Assembly: GCA_024711295.1 (NCBI GenBank)
Contig: JANJTB010000028.1
Coordinates: 62,001-126,000 of the forward strand
DNA length: 64,000 bases
Origin: a bacterium
GTDB taxonomy: Bacteria; Bacteroidota; Ignavibacteria; Kapaibacteriales; UBA2268
Direction: 5' to 3'
A program made the position numbers and the translations under genes. Below, piece by piece: positions 36,718 to 47,400 of the stretch. Under the pieces are notes generated by a model that was given only the letters and a program-made list of their open reading frames with translations, did no database searches and was not told where the DNA came from. Every line of letters begins with the position of its first letter. Position 1 is the stretch's first letter.

Positions 36718-38070
36718 TCAAATTTTAACTTTCAGCCATCCTTTTTTCATTGTTTGAATATTTGAAATAATTGCAAATAAAAACATAGAAATAAACATAC
36801 TTGTCCAAATACCTACACTACTGTGTAAAATATTTGACAGTATATACGCAAAAGGGAGCTGAAAAAACACCAAAGCTGCAATAACAATATACAGACTCCG
36901 GAAATAATCCCCCGCTCCGCTTATTAATCTTATGTTGACTATACCTATCGCAAACGGAATATAACCAAAAACCGCAAACAAAAGATATAATCTTACTCCC
37001 TTTATGACCTCGGAATTATCAGAAAAAATCATACCAAGATATTCTCCAAAAAATAATACCGGAACTCCAAGGCAAATTAAAATAATTGACAACTGCTTTA
37101 TTGCTGATTTTCTGTATTCAAAAATTCTATCAATATTTCCTGCACCAAGATTTTGACCTGTTATAATTTCAATAGCTGCACCAAAAGCAAAAATTGACAT
37201 TAATACCAACAAATCTACTCTCAGCCCAATTATATATGTACTTAAATCCTCAGTACCAATCATGTTGGCATTCGCTGCTAATCCCATACTTGTTACACTA
37301 ACCGCAATCAATTGCAATGATGCGGGAATACCAAGTTTTGTAACACTTTTAATTATATTCAGGTCAAATTTAAATCTCGCAAGGTCAATCCTCAGCACTT
37401 TAAATTTATTAACGAGGAGTAAAACAGAATAAACTGATGCTGCCAAATAAGAGATTGAAGTCCCTAATCCGGCACCAAATATTCCCATTGGTTTCAGAAT
37501 ATCAATCCCAAACATAAAAATTGGGGTAAGAATAATATTAACCAAATTCGATAACAGTAAAACATACATTGGATATTTTGAATTACCGGCTGAGCGAATT
37601 ACTGCATTTACCTGAAAAATCAAAAAATTAAAAGGGACGCCCCATACCAAAGCTATAAAATAATATGTAGAAAGCTCTCGAACTTTGCCCTTTATACCCA
37701 AAATTGACAGTATTCCGTTTAGATTATAATGAAGTAATCCTGCAAGAACAACTCCGATCAAAAACATCACAATAATTGACTGTAAGGCTATTTGTCCTGC
37801 ATCATGATTTCTCCCCTCGCCTATTCTTCGGGCAATAATAATACCACTTCCTACAGCAAATCCGCTTCCAAAGGCAAAAGTAAAGAACCAGATTCTTTCG
37901 CTAATCCCTAAAGCTGCTACAGCGTTGTGACCGAGAGTACTCACGAAATACAAGTCAATCCATGCATAAAGCAAGTTAACTACGAAGCTTACTGCCAGTG
38001 GTAATGCAAATTTCCTCAGACTTCTATCTACAGGACCATCAAGTAAATTAACCTGACTCACAAATTCCAA
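36718..38070 (-). CDS. MATE-family efflux transporter
   Basis: 450 residues with twelve hydrophobic segments and the two-fold repeat of MATE proteins (LRKFALPLAVSFVVNLLYAWIDLYFVSTLGH ... AVAALGISERIWF). These inner-membrane antiporters export cationic compounds with H+ or Na+. The frame opens with TTG at 38070; no Shine-Dalgarno is visible and no ATG fits better. A TACTTTTG -7 element on the same strand is 33 bases upstream. Downstream (36483-36717) is a poly-T/poly-A rich spacer with no clear stem-loop. Confidence 0.93.
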   Translation of the reverse strand: MEFVSQVNLLDGPVDRSLRKFALPLAVSFVVNLLYAWIDLYFVSTLGHNAVAALGISERIWFFTFAFGSGFAVGSGIIIARRIGEGRNHDAGQIALQSIIVMFLIGVVLAGLLHYNLNGILSILGIKGKVRELSTYYFIALVWGVPFNFLIFQVNAVIRSAGNSKYPMYVLLLSNLVNIILTPIFMFGIDILKPMGIFGAGLGTSISYLAASVYSVLLLVNKFKVLRIDLARFKFDLNIIKSVTKLGIPASLQLIAVSVTSMGLAANANMIGTEDLSTYIIGLRVDLLVLMSIFAFGAAIEIITGQNLGAGNIDRIFEYRKSAIKQLSIILICLGVPVLFFGEYLGMIFSDNSEVIKGVRLYLLFAVFGYIPFAIGIVNIRLISGAGDYFRSLYIVIAALVFFQLPFAYILSNILHSSVGIWTSMFISMFLFAIISNIQTMKKGWLKVKI

Positions 38071-38083
38071 TTTTAAACTAATT

Positions 38084-38110
38084 TAATTTTGTTTCGACTT
38101 TACAAAAGTA
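38084..38110. promoter_or_regulatory. Two divergent -7 promoter elements (GT2 and MATE)
   Basis: TAATTTTG on the plus strand at 38084-38091 (33 bases before the GT2 start) and TACTTTTG on the minus strand at 38103-38110 (33 bases before the MATE start) both match TAnnTTTG. Each -7 element lies in the expected leader region of the other gene's transcript. Confidence 0.5.
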
Positions 38111-38123
38111 ACAATATTTTTCT

Positions 38124-39272
38124 ATGATTTTTTTAATTATACACTTTTATTTTATGGTTTGGATTGTTATTACTTCAATTATAATATTTTCTATTCGGGC
38201 AATAATTATGTACTGGGGAAGCTCGAAGGAAAGAACAAAAAATGTAGTTAAAGAAGAAGAAACAAAAATACCTTTTGTGTCTGTAATCGTTCCTGCCCGT
38301 AACGAAGAAGATAAAATTGAAGTTTGCATACGCAACCTCATGAACTCAGATTATCAATCAGAGATGTTTGAAGTTATCGCAGTAAATGACCGTTCAACAG
38401 ACGATACCGCATCAATACTGAATAAACTTGCTTTAGAATACGAGAATCTGAACGTAGTACACATTGAAAGTGATATTGATAAGTCAAATCTCAAAGGAAA
38501 ACCTGGCGCACTTCACAAAGGGATAGGTGAATCTAAAGGTGAAATCATAATGATGACTGATGCTGATTGTATTGTGAATAAGTCATGGATTAGTAGCGTA
38601 AGCAAAAGATTTTCAAATTCCGAGATTGGCTTAGTACCATCATACACTCTTATTTCGGGTGATAGAACATTCGATAAAATTCAAGGTGTTGAATGGCTGT
38701 ATATGCATACTATGGCCTGCTCCGGTGTGGGCATGAATAATCCTCTGGGTTGTTATGGTAATAATTTATCAATACGCAAATCGGTATATGACATAATCGG
38801 AGGATATCCAAAAATTAAATTTTCAGTTACTGAAGACTTAGCGCTACTGAAAGCAGTATTTAAAGCAGGATATAAAGTGAACTATCTATGCAAATATGAA
38901 TCATCAGTTACTACACTACCATGCAAGACAATGTCAGAATATATTTCTCAACATAAACGGTGGGCAGTAGGCGGAATGGACCTTGGATACAATGCAGTAT
39001 TCTTTGTTTTTACTTCATTCGCCTTATGGGTTGGGCTCATAGTTGCCATAGTAAGCATGAATCCATTATGGATTTTTGCCGTACTTTTCAGCAGAATTAT
39101 AGGTGATTATCTACTCATCAAACCGGCATTGAGCATACTAAGGCAATTTCACCTGCATTCATGGATATTACCATCAATACCTTTTTTCATGCTCATGGAA
39201 GCAATAATACCACCATTATTAATTGACAGCCGAATTGTATGGAAAGGGCAGGTATTCAACAAAAGAAGTTAG
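38124..39272 (+). CDS. Family 2 glycosyltransferase, membrane-bound
   Basis: 382 residues. One N-terminal transmembrane segment (about 1-30) precedes a GT-A catalytic domain with VSVIVPARNEEDKIE (nucleotide-sugar site), VNDRSTDDT, MTDADC (DxD, metal/UDP binding), TEDLALLKAV (catalytic ED) and QHKRW (the QxxRW motif of processive-type GT2 enzymes). Two or three transmembrane helices follow at the C-terminus (about 288-370). This resembles polysaccharide or glycolipid synthases. It probably works on surface glycan assembly; donor and acceptor unknown. It ends two bases before the convergent lptD stop. Confidence 0.9.
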   Translation: MIFLIIHFYFMVWIVITSIIIFSIRAIIMYWGSSKERTKNVVKEEETKIPFVSVIVPARNEEDKIEVCIRNLMNSDYQSEMFEVIAVNDRSTDDTASILNKLALEYENLNVVHIESDIDKSNLKGKPGALHKGIGESKGEIIMMTDADCIVNKSWISSVSKRFSNSEIGLVPSYTLISGDRTFDKIQGVEWLYMHTMACSGVGMNNPLGCYGNNLSIRKSVYDIIGGYPKIKFSVTEDLALLKAVFKAGYKVNYLCKYESSVTTLPCKTMSEYISQHKRWAVGGMDLGYNAVFFVFTSFALWVGLIVAIVSMNPLWIFAVLFSRIIGDYLLIKPALSILRQFHLHSWILPSIPFFMLMEAIIPPLLIDSRIVWKGQVFNKRS

Positions 39273-39274
39273 AA

Positions 39275-42034
39275 TTACCTCATCAATGGACTATCCTGCA
39301 ATTCATATCTTAAGTCTCTGAGTTGAGGTGCTCTGATGCCTAACTTCAGATAAAATCCTGAGTTACCACCTACAGGTGTCCAATTAAAAATCAATTCCCA
39401 ACAATGTAAATCTTTAATAAAGTTCAGTTGAGGAACATTGAACTCCTGATTTACAAAATCGTAACCACCATTTGCATTAATTGACCATGTTTCGGTAAGT
39501 CTAATATTCCCTGAAAACCTTAGATTCATTGATTCTCTCATGCTCGATGGGTTAATTGATGGTTTTGAGTAATTATAAACCAAACCTAAAGACACATTCC
39601 AGGGTACATTCATAGAAGAGTATCCAGGAGATGAATCCCCAAAAATATCAGCAATATTAGTACTTCCGCTATGCCTTTGCTGAAACCTTTTACCAAATTC
39701 AGCACTATCTTTTTTAGCAGTAAGGGTATCATTCTCCGGGTTTCTGTTCCTGCTCGACAAATCTATTCCCTCAGATGAAAAAGTTGTCGAAAGGTTCAGG
39801 CTAAGGTTTGTTAAACGCATTAATCCTTTACCACTTTCAATCAGGTACCTGTTTACTAAACTATATCTATCTTCAATTAGAGGGTTAGTGCTTTGAATTC
39901 TGTCTTCATCATAAAACGAGAAGTTGGCACTTCCATTGAAATCTATAAGTTTCAATGATGGTGAACGAAATCCGATATTCAAATCAGATAAATTGATCGA
40001 GTCGCGTGCTAAATCATATCCCGTTGACATATTCAATCTCAACAGTTCAACATTAACATCAGGCAAAGTATCCTTGCCGGGCATTTTTATTTCAAAGCTA
40101 TGGATATCTGAGTATCTTATCGAACTTGAAAATGCTCTGGAGGCAATTCCACCACCATCAATTTCAAACCTTGAATACAAAACTTCTCTGTTGCTTTTTT
40201 TATCAAAATACCTTCCATAGAATCCCATACTTTCTTTTGAAAGGTCTGGTGTTACAACAAAAGAAAAATTGGGGTTGTACACATGCCTCGCGGCTTTAAT
40301 ACCAAGTGATGATGGCTTTATAAAACCCATAAAAGGTTTTGAATCATCAGTAATCCCATATAATTTTGTTTGGACGTTGACACCTGTACCAAAACTGTAT
40401 TCTGCAAAAAAGCCATTCGAAGTATCGGCAATTAATGTAGAATCTAAGTCGTTGTAACGGAGATCAAGTTTCCTGAAATAGTTATTTACCCCAAAACTTA
40501 CAAACGGACTAACGGTAAAGTAACCGAATTTTGGATTAATACTGATAGATGGTCTATGCTCTACTCTGAATCTTGTATCGTACTTAAATGTTTTTACTGT
40601 GTCGAATTCAAGAGGCTCTTGACTAATAGGATTAATTAAAGTTAGAGGTGATTTATTATTTTGAAACACACCATTTGTAGAGTAGCTAAATGAAATATCC
40701 CTAATCCACCTTGGTAATGATTGAATTTTCGAGAAGAATCTACTTGTTGGTAAATTATACCTTGCAGAAGCACTTTGGTTGTAGCCATCGGTAATAATGT
40801 TTTGGTCTCTGTCGTAAGATAATGAAAGAGTTGTTCTGTTGTCAAAATTTTTAGTATAAGAGCCGGCTGAACGTATGTTCTGTGTTACAAATGTGTTATT
40901 ACCGACAAGTGTATTTCTATTAAAGTTACTTGAAGCAAAATCTAAATTAAACACTACCTTATCAGAAGGAGTAAAGTCCTGACTGTGGTTCAGTCTCATT
41001 CTCCAGTTTGTTGAATACTCCTCATCAACATTAAATCTGGTAAGACCATATTCCATTTCTAAATTTCCGGTAAACTCGTTTCTTAATGACCACCTTGTCT
41101 GATTTTTAAGCATAAATCCACCTTTAGAGTACAAGTCAGTTCTGATCTGAGTATCCCAGTAATCTGAGGCGGCCCAGTAATAACCAAAATTTTGGAATAC
41201 GACACCTCTGCTCTGCGAAAAGAAAAAAGACGGAACAATCAATCCACTTTGTCTTCCATGTTGTGTAGGAAAAAACAATCCAAATGGAACTATAAATACC
41301 GGCAAATCCTCAACATAGAGAATTAAAGGGTCAAGAAGTACTCTGTCATCAGCAATAATCTTCATTTTACTCGAACCAAAATGAAAGTGCGGCTCCGGAT
41401 GATCGCATGTAGTATAATAACCGCCCTGGACATACATTTCACTTTCGGAAATTCTTTTGATTTTTGTACCAAAGTAAAAACCATCACTTATTTTGGTCTC
41501 TCCAACAGAAATAACACCTTGTCCGGATTGAAAATTAAATCTAATGTTTTCGCCAAAATACTCTTCGCCTTTGTCATTGAATTTCGGATATCCAATTAAT
41601 TTCTCATTAGTATCAGTCAGACCGAAAGAATTCATTTCGGAGTCTTTAAATGAAAGTTCAATAACTTCAGCATTCAGTTGTTGAGTCTTGAACTTGATTT
41701 CAGACTCACCCCTGAGTCTCATTCTTTGAGACTTAACATTAAAAATTATTGAATCTTTGGCTTTATAATTTACAATAGTGTCTATCCCTGACCTTTTTAC
41801 TCTGTCAGTTATAATTTGTAACGCAACCTGCTTGTTCAAAGAATCCATTTTTAGCTTAAATTCAGGCGAAGACAATAACGAATCTTGCTTTGCCAGAGAA
41901 TCTAAAGAATTTTGAGAATTGCAAATCGCGGGTAAAACAAAATTGACTGTAAAAATAATAAATATAGTTAATAACCTATATTTATTTATAGATTTGCAGC
42001 TAGTTATAAAATATTTTATATATTTAGAATACAA
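39275..42034 (-). CDS. lptD: LptD-like LPS assembly outer-membrane protein
   Basis: 919 residues. A signal sequence (around residues 20-42) is followed by an LptA/OstA-like beta-jellyroll (about 95-260: SQRMRLRGESEIKFKTQQLNAE, ENIRFNFQSGQGVIS). Then comes the LptD-type barrel with PFGLFFPTQHGRQSGLIVPSFFFS and GYYWAASDYWDTQIRTDLYSKGG, as in the Bacteroidota form of LptD. It inserts LPS into the outer leaflet together with LptE. The only reasonable start is TTG at 42034, with no Shine-Dalgarno; the signal peptide position supports it. Confidence 0.9.
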   Translation of the reverse strand: MYSKYIKYFITSCKSINKYRLLTIFIIFTVNFVLPAICNSQNSLDSLAKQDSLLSSPEFKLKMDSLNKQVALQIITDRVKRSGIDTIVNYKAKDSIIFNVKSQRMRLRGESEIKFKTQQLNAEVIELSFKDSEMNSFGLTDTNEKLIGYPKFNDKGEEYFGENIRFNFQSGQGVISVGETKISDGFYFGTKIKRISESEMYVQGGYYTTCDHPEPHFHFGSSKMKIIADDRVLLDPLILYVEDLPVFIVPFGLFFPTQHGRQSGLIVPSFFFSQSRGVVFQNFGYYWAASDYWDTQIRTDLYSKGGFMLKNQTRWSLRNEFTGNLEMEYGLTRFNVDEEYSTNWRMRLNHSQDFTPSDKVVFNLDFASSNFNRNTLVGNNTFVTQNIRSAGSYTKNFDNRTTLSLSYDRDQNIITDGYNQSASARYNLPTSRFFSKIQSLPRWIRDISFSYSTNGVFQNNKSPLTLINPISQEPLEFDTVKTFKYDTRFRVEHRPSISINPKFGYFTVSPFVSFGVNNYFRKLDLRYNDLDSTLIADTSNGFFAEYSFGTGVNVQTKLYGITDDSKPFMGFIKPSSLGIKAARHVYNPNFSFVVTPDLSKESMGFYGRYFDKKSNREVLYSRFEIDGGGIASRAFSSSIRYSDIHSFEIKMPGKDTLPDVNVELLRLNMSTGYDLARDSINLSDLNIGFRSPSLKLIDFNGSANFSFYDEDRIQSTNPLIEDRYSLVNRYLIESGKGLMRLTNLSLNLSTTFSSEGIDLSSRNRNPENDTLTAKKDSAEFGKRFQQRHSGSTNIADIFGDSSPGYSSMNVPWNVSLGLVYNYSKPSINPSSMRESMNLRFSGNIRLTETWSINANGGYDFVNQEFNVPQLNFIKDLHCWELIFNWTPVGGNSGFYLKLGIRAPQLRDLRYELQDSPLMR

Positions 42035-42180
42035 ATTTCGAATAATAAAGTTTAATTTTTGCCTTGTTTATGCAAGTGAAAATAGTAAAAAACTAATTAT
42101 CAACAACAGAATTTTTGAATCAATTAAATATGTCAATAATTCGTTAAAGGTATTTTTTATCATATAAAGGAAAAACTATT

Positions 42181-42963
42181 ATGACATTTGAAACACTTAT
42201 TTTTGAAAAACGAAATAATTATGCAATTGTTACTCTCAATCGCCCTGATAAATTAAATGCTCTTAACAAACAATTATTTGATGATTTAGCTGAAATAGTT
42301 AATCATGTCGAAAATGCCAATGATATTTATGCCTTGATATTAACAGGCAGTGGAGAGAAAGCATTCGCAGCAGGAGCAGACATCAAGGAATTAAACGCTT
42401 GTGATTCAGCAACAGGTAAGGTATTTTCTAAATACGGCTCTGATCTAATGGCAAGATTAGAAAATCTTTCAATACCCGTAATTGCGGCTGTTAATGGTTT
42501 TGCTCTTGGTGGGGGTTGTGAATTAGCTATGTCTTGTCATATCAGATTTGCCTCTGATAATGCAAAGTTCGGTCAACCGGAAGTTAACCTTGGTATTATT
42601 CCCGGATATGGAGGTACTCAAAGATTAACAAGAATTATCGGAAAATCTATGGCTATGGAACTTATAATCAGCGGAAATATTATTAATGCTGAAGAGGCAC
42701 TAAGATTAGGACTTGTTAATCACGTGTATCCTCAAGCTGAGTTATTGTCAAAGACAGAAGAATTTGTGAATGCAATTTTATCTAAAGCTCCGCTTGCGAT
42801 CAAAGCAGCAGTTGCAGCAATCAACAAAGCTGAAGATTTGACACTTGAGAATGGTTTGGAATTAGAATCTCAACTTTTCGGTGAAACATGTGGCACAGAT
42901 GACTTTAAAGAGGGAACAAACGCATTTTTAGAAAAAAGAAAAGCAGTTTTTAACGCTAAATAA
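42181..42963 (+). CDS. Enoyl-CoA hydratase/isomerase (crotonase family)
   Basis: 260 residues, standard crotonase length. AFAAGADIKEL forms the oxyanion hole and CoA pocket. The two catalytic Glu positions are in GGGCELAMSC (about Glu119) and FGQPEVNLGIIPGYGGTQRL (about Glu139). Both are present, so true hydratase activity (2-enoyl-CoA to 3-hydroxyacyl-CoA) is expected. GGA is upstream of the ATG. It is followed after six bases by the purine nucleoside phosphorylase gene, so they share a transcript although the pathways differ. Confidence 0.95.
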   Translation: MTFETLIFEKRNNYAIVTLNRPDKLNALNKQLFDDLAEIVNHVENANDIYALILTGSGEKAFAAGADIKELNACDSATGKVFSKYGSDLMARLENLSIPVIAAVNGFALGGGCELAMSCHIRFASDNAKFGQPEVNLGIIPGYGGTQRLTRIIGKSMAMELIISGNIINAEEALRLGLVNHVYPQAELLSKTEEFVNAILSKAPLAIKAAVAAINKAEDLTLENGLELESQLFGETCGTDDFKEGTNAFLEKRKAVFNAK

Positions 42964-42969
42964 TAATAT

Positions 42970-43782
42970 ATGAATTTAAGACCTGAGTTGCTGGAAAAAT
43001 ATAAAGCATCGGCAAAGCATATAATCAGTTACTTTGACTATATACCCGAAACTGCTGTTATAGCTGGTTCGGGTATAGCTGATACTCTGAATAACTCAAA
43101 TTTCAGACATGAACTTCCTTATGCAAATATTCCAGGACTGCCTCAAACAACCGTAGCCGGACACAAAGGTAGTATAATACTCTATAATGCCGGAAATAAG
43201 AATGGTCTTATTTTCTCAGGTCGCTTTCATCATTACGAAGGTAGAAAAAGTGATGAAATCATCTCTTTAGTAATTATCAGCAAACTTATTGGTATCAAAA
43301 AGTTAATACTCACCAATGCTGCAGGTGGCTTAAGTCCACTCATGAAACCTGGTGATATAATGATAGTAGAAGATTTTATTGATTTTATGTTTATGAAGAA
43401 CTCTAACTATTTAAACGACAAAAAAACACATAACTATCATGATAATAATGTATATAATTTAAGTAGAGTTATTAACCCTGTAATAGCCGAAAATGGCATC
43501 AGATACCATCAAGGTACTTATGCAGCTGTTACCGGTCCTAACTACGAAACACGTGCAGAAATCAGAATGCTTAGGTTAATAGGAGCAGATGCCGTGGGTA
43601 TGTCAACCGTTCCTGAAATCAAAGCTGCCATTTCGCTTGAGTTAAATTATTTTGCTTTTTCTTTGATAACTAATTCTGCTAAAGAAATTATTCAATACGT
43701 TTCTCACGAAGAAGTTCTTAATGAGGCTGCAAAAGCAGCTTCAAAAGTTAAGAAAATAATAGAGATTTGTATTAATTTATAA
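42970..43782 (+). CDS. Purine nucleoside phosphorylase (trimeric, PNP family)
   Basis: 270 residues. AVIAGSGIADTL (phosphate-binding Ser), GRFHHYEGRKSDEI, LTNAAGGLSPLMKPGDIM, GPNYETRAEIRMLRLIGADAVGMSTVPE and FSLITNSAKEI followed by HEEVL match the trimeric class typified by mammalian PNP, including the base-binding Glu and Asn and the ribose-site His. It cleaves guanosine or inosine with phosphate for purine salvage in the cytoplasm. It is the second gene after enoyl-CoA hydratase. Confidence 0.95.
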   Translation: MNLRPELLEKYKASAKHIISYFDYIPETAVIAGSGIADTLNNSNFRHELPYANIPGLPQTTVAGHKGSIILYNAGNKNGLIFSGRFHHYEGRKSDEIISLVIISKLIGIKKLILTNAAGGLSPLMKPGDIMIVEDFIDFMFMKNSNYLNDKKTHNYHDNNVYNLSRVINPVIAENGIRYHQGTYAAVTGPNYETRAEIRMLRLIGADAVGMSTVPEIKAAISLELNYFAFSLITNSAKEIIQYVSHEEVLNEAAKAASKVKKIIEICINL

Positions 43783-43832
43783 AATTCTAATGTGATTAAA
43801 AAAAATATTTTTTCTATTAATCTAAAAATTAT

Positions 43833-43840
43833 TACTTTTG
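43833..43840 (+). promoter_or_regulatory. Probable -7 promoter element of rplS
   Basis: TACTTTTG, 33 bases before the rplS ATG, matches TAnnTTTG; the context is almost the same as at 5245. No TTG at the -33 distance. Confidence 0.5.
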
Positions 43841-43872
43841 TAGTTCTAATCTTTTGACGGAGTAAAAAAGTA

Positions 43873-44253
43873 ATGACTTCATTAGAATACGTAAATAATT
43901 TAGCTATCGAGAGAGCAGATGCTCTCCGTAAAACAAAAGACGGTGACAACTTCAAGAATGTTCCGCAATTTCGCGAAGGCGATACAGTTGTGGTAGCTGT
44001 AAGAGTAGTCGAAGGCGAGAAAGAAAGAATTCAGAATTTTAAAGGTATTGTAATTGGTCTTCGCGGTTCGGGTATCAACAAAACTTTCACTATCAGAAAA
44101 GTGTCGAATGGTGTTGGTGTTGAACGTGTGTTTCCATTAAATTCACCTATGATTCAATCAATCACAATTGACAAGCTTGGCCATGTAAGAAGAGCAAAAC
44201 TGTACTACCTGCGCGGCATGTCAGAAAAGAAAATTCGCCAGAAACTCAGCTAA
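43873..44253 (+). CDS. rplS: Large ribosomal subunit protein bL19
   Basis: 126 residues with the classic FREGDTVVVAVRVVEGEKERIQNFKGIVI and VRRAKLYYLRG motifs of bL19, which sits at the 30S/50S interface. Start ATG with GGAG upstream. It stands alone here without the usual rpsP-rimM-trmD neighbours, and has its own -7 element and terminator. Confidence 0.98.
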   Translation: MTSLEYVNNLAIERADALRKTKDGDNFKNVPQFREGDTVVVAVRVVEGEKERIQNFKGIVIGLRGSGINKTFTIRKVSNGVGVERVFPLNSPMIQSITIDKLGHVRRAKLYYLRGMSEKKIRQKLS

Positions 44254-44277
44254 TTTTCATTGTTTACAAGTTTTATC

Positions 44278-44310
44278 AAAAAGCTGCCCTTTTCGAGGGT
44301 GGCTTTTTGC
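44278..44310 (+). terminator. Rho-independent terminator of rplS
   Basis: A 13-bp stem (AAAAAGCTGCCCT with AGGGTGGCTTTTT, two wobble pairs) with loop TTTCG and a T-rich end, 25 bases past the rplS stop. Confidence 0.9.
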
Positions 44311-44339
44311 GTTTTTATTTAGTTAATAGTTAAATATAT

Positions 44340-44379
44340 AAATACGACTCACCCAAATATCTTCAGGTGAGTCGTATTT
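44340..44379 (-). terminator. Perfect 14-bp stem-loop after the subtilase gene
   Basis: AAATACGACTCACC at 44340-44353 pairs perfectly with GGTGAGTCGTATTT at 44366-44379 around a 12-base loop, 24 bases past the minus-strand stop at 44403. The U run is poor, but the position fits a terminator of that gene. Confidence 0.7.
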
Positions 44380-44402
44380 AGAATGATCAAATATTTACTA
44401 AC

Positions 44403-47400
44403 TTAAATTTTTATAAATTTATGAACAATTCTATCAGTATTTGAATCTATGATTAAAAAGTATGTACCGGAAATCAAATTCGACAAATCCAACGTTTCAT
44501 CATAAATACTGCCAAATCCATTTGACAATTTGCTTACATCGTTGCCAAGCAAGTCTGTAACTTTCACAGTAAAATGAGTTTCTTCAGAGAAATTGGCTGA
44601 TACGTTTATAACATCACTTACAACGTTCGGGTAAGCATACATTGTTGCTGAACCATTAAGACCTACAGAAATATCTTCGTCAGAGTCTTTGTTCAAGGTG
44701 CCAAGCAAAATAATCCTTCTGGTAGCAGACAAACAGCCAGATTCATTCTCTGCATTAACATACAGGTAATTGGTTCCCATAGGTACTTTCCAATTACTGA
44801 CTGTTGCCGGAGCAATTTGATTACTCATATTATTAAGGTACCAATTATAGGTATTATCAGGGTTATAATTAGTAACAAACTTATGTAAGTCAATAAACGT
44901 GCTTGCTTTTTCTCTAGCCAAGAGGACTGTACCTATTGTTGGCGGTAATACAGCTTTTACAACAGTGGTAAACTCAGCTACAGATCCATAAACATTATCT
45001 GTAACAGAAATTTTATAAGTAGCATTATTGGCTAAGTTGCTTACTGTAGGATTTGCAATATACGGATTATTCAGTTTGCTTTGTGGAGTCCACGAAATTG
45101 AGTAATTTCCAGAACCACCGGTAATTGTCTGGTTCATCATTGAGTTTGATGAACAGTCAAGGGTATTCCCGGGAGTTAGTATAACACTTCCTGTATATTG
45201 GCAAGTTGAGAATTGATCGGGCATATTAATTTTGAGCGGTTTAACCAAACCAAAGAAATTAAGAATTCTGTCAACCAGTGCCGATTTTGTTGAAGGGCAA
45301 GTCTTGTCGTTGTAACCGGACAAAGCGAATGACATTAAGACAACTTTTTGCCCATAAGTACCTGATGTTTGAACACCAACTATTCCATAAGTAGATTCTC
45401 TGAGCATCTCCATACCGCCATAAGTGGATGAAGGTGTGTATCTTTCTACTCTGTAACCATTACCAGGTTGTGCAGTTGAGCTGAAATTAAGTCCACTTGC
45501 CATAGATGATGAAAATCCATTTACATTTGTAAAAGGAGCATTATTTGAATATGTAGCTGAACTGATTCCGAAATAGTAACTTAATGAAGCTGACCCGACA
45601 TTAGGTATTAATTGCAGACTAAATATTGATGACGCATCCATAAATAACTTTCCACCCTGCGATAAATAATTTGCAAGTGCATAGTAGCTCTCACTGCTCA
45701 TTACATATACCGGTTGCTCGGCATAATTACCTAGAGAAAGAAATACAGCATCGAATCCATAAAATTGTTGTGGTAAGCTATTCGTATATATTACTTTATA
45801 CCCTTTTTCGTTCAGCTCATCTTTTAGAAAAGTTCCACTTTGATGCTGACTGCCATTAATGAACTCATAAACTAAAACACCACCGGAGATGTTAAATTGC
45901 AAAGGAAAATCATAAAGGAATTCACCATCAATTGTCTCCACTCTAACGACAACATCAACTATCGCAGGTTGAGCATTACTAGATACTTTAGCAGTTAGAC
46001 CTTCCAGATTGAATAAATCATCTGGTTGGACATTCTTGTAAACAATTCCGTTAACCAAAGTCAAATCAGGATTTGAGGATATAAGTCTAAACTTTACAGT
46101 GCCGGGTCCATAGAATTTATTAAAGTTTCTTATGAGCAAATTAAATGAAACTACATCACCAGGATTGATGGTTGCCTCCAAATCCTGATTCAAGCAACTT
46201 GAAGAAAATAGGGCAAACCTTGGTGCAGTAGGAAGATTTAGTGTACTTTCGGCCAAAGCTCTGAGAGCATTAATTCTGCCATTGCCAAGCTTGCCTATAT
46301 AAGATGGGTTATACTGTTCGATGGGGTCAGTAGTACCAATAACCTGACGCATGATTTGTATAGCCGACCAATCTGGTTTATAGGATTTAACTAATCCAAC
46401 CAAACCGGCAGCAAGCGGAGAAGCCATTGAAGTGCCTTGGAACTTAGCATAGTTGTTTAGTGGTACTGTACTGTTAATTCCACCATCAACAGTTGCATCT
46501 CCTCCGGGTGAAGAAACATCTACCTGAATTCCATAAGTTGAATAATAAGCTTTTTTATCATTGGAAGCTACAGAAGCAATACTATAAACTCCAGGGTATG
46601 AATTTGGGAACAGAATTTCGTCACGGTTTGAGTTCCCTGCTGATGAGATAAGAATTATTCCCAGAGATTTCATATAAGTATATAACTCAACATCCATAAA
46701 TGAGTAAGCCGATCCACCCCAGCTCATGTTTATAATATCTACCCCGGAAGCTATCAAAAACCAATGTCCTTCTTCCACATTGTAAAGATACCTGCCGACA
46801 GTATTATGGCTGTGTTTAGTAGGAATAAATTTCACATTCCAACTCACTGATGATATTCCAATTCCGTTATTGGTTACACCTGCCGAAATACCAGCAACAT
46901 GAGTGCCATGATTATTGGTAGTCGAGCCATAAGGGTCGTTGAGAGGTGTTCCGTCAACATTATAAAAATTATATCCTACAACATCATCAACGTAGCCATT
47001 ACCATCACTGTCAAACCCATCAACAGCCAATGGATTGATTACCAGCCTGCTGCCCTGCGTTACAAACAAAGGTTCATTTTTATTTGTCCATTCACTTTCA
47101 TTTATCTTCAAATTTGGAAGCAAGTCAGGGTGATCCCACTGACAACCTGAATCATGAATACCTATAACCACTTCAGGTCCATTCTCACCTTTGTGAATAT
47201 CCCATGCTTGTGGAGCTTTTATTTGTGGTAAGTGCTGAAGAGTGGAATAAAGTGCATCGTTCGGAACGGCATTAGTCTCATAAACGTAAGAAAATTCTAC
47301 TCTCTCAACATTATTATCTCTTTCGAGTTTAGCCTTTAATCGTTCAATATCAGCCCCTGCACCAAGCTCAACTTTGTAGTATCTCTCCAAACTGTTTGAC

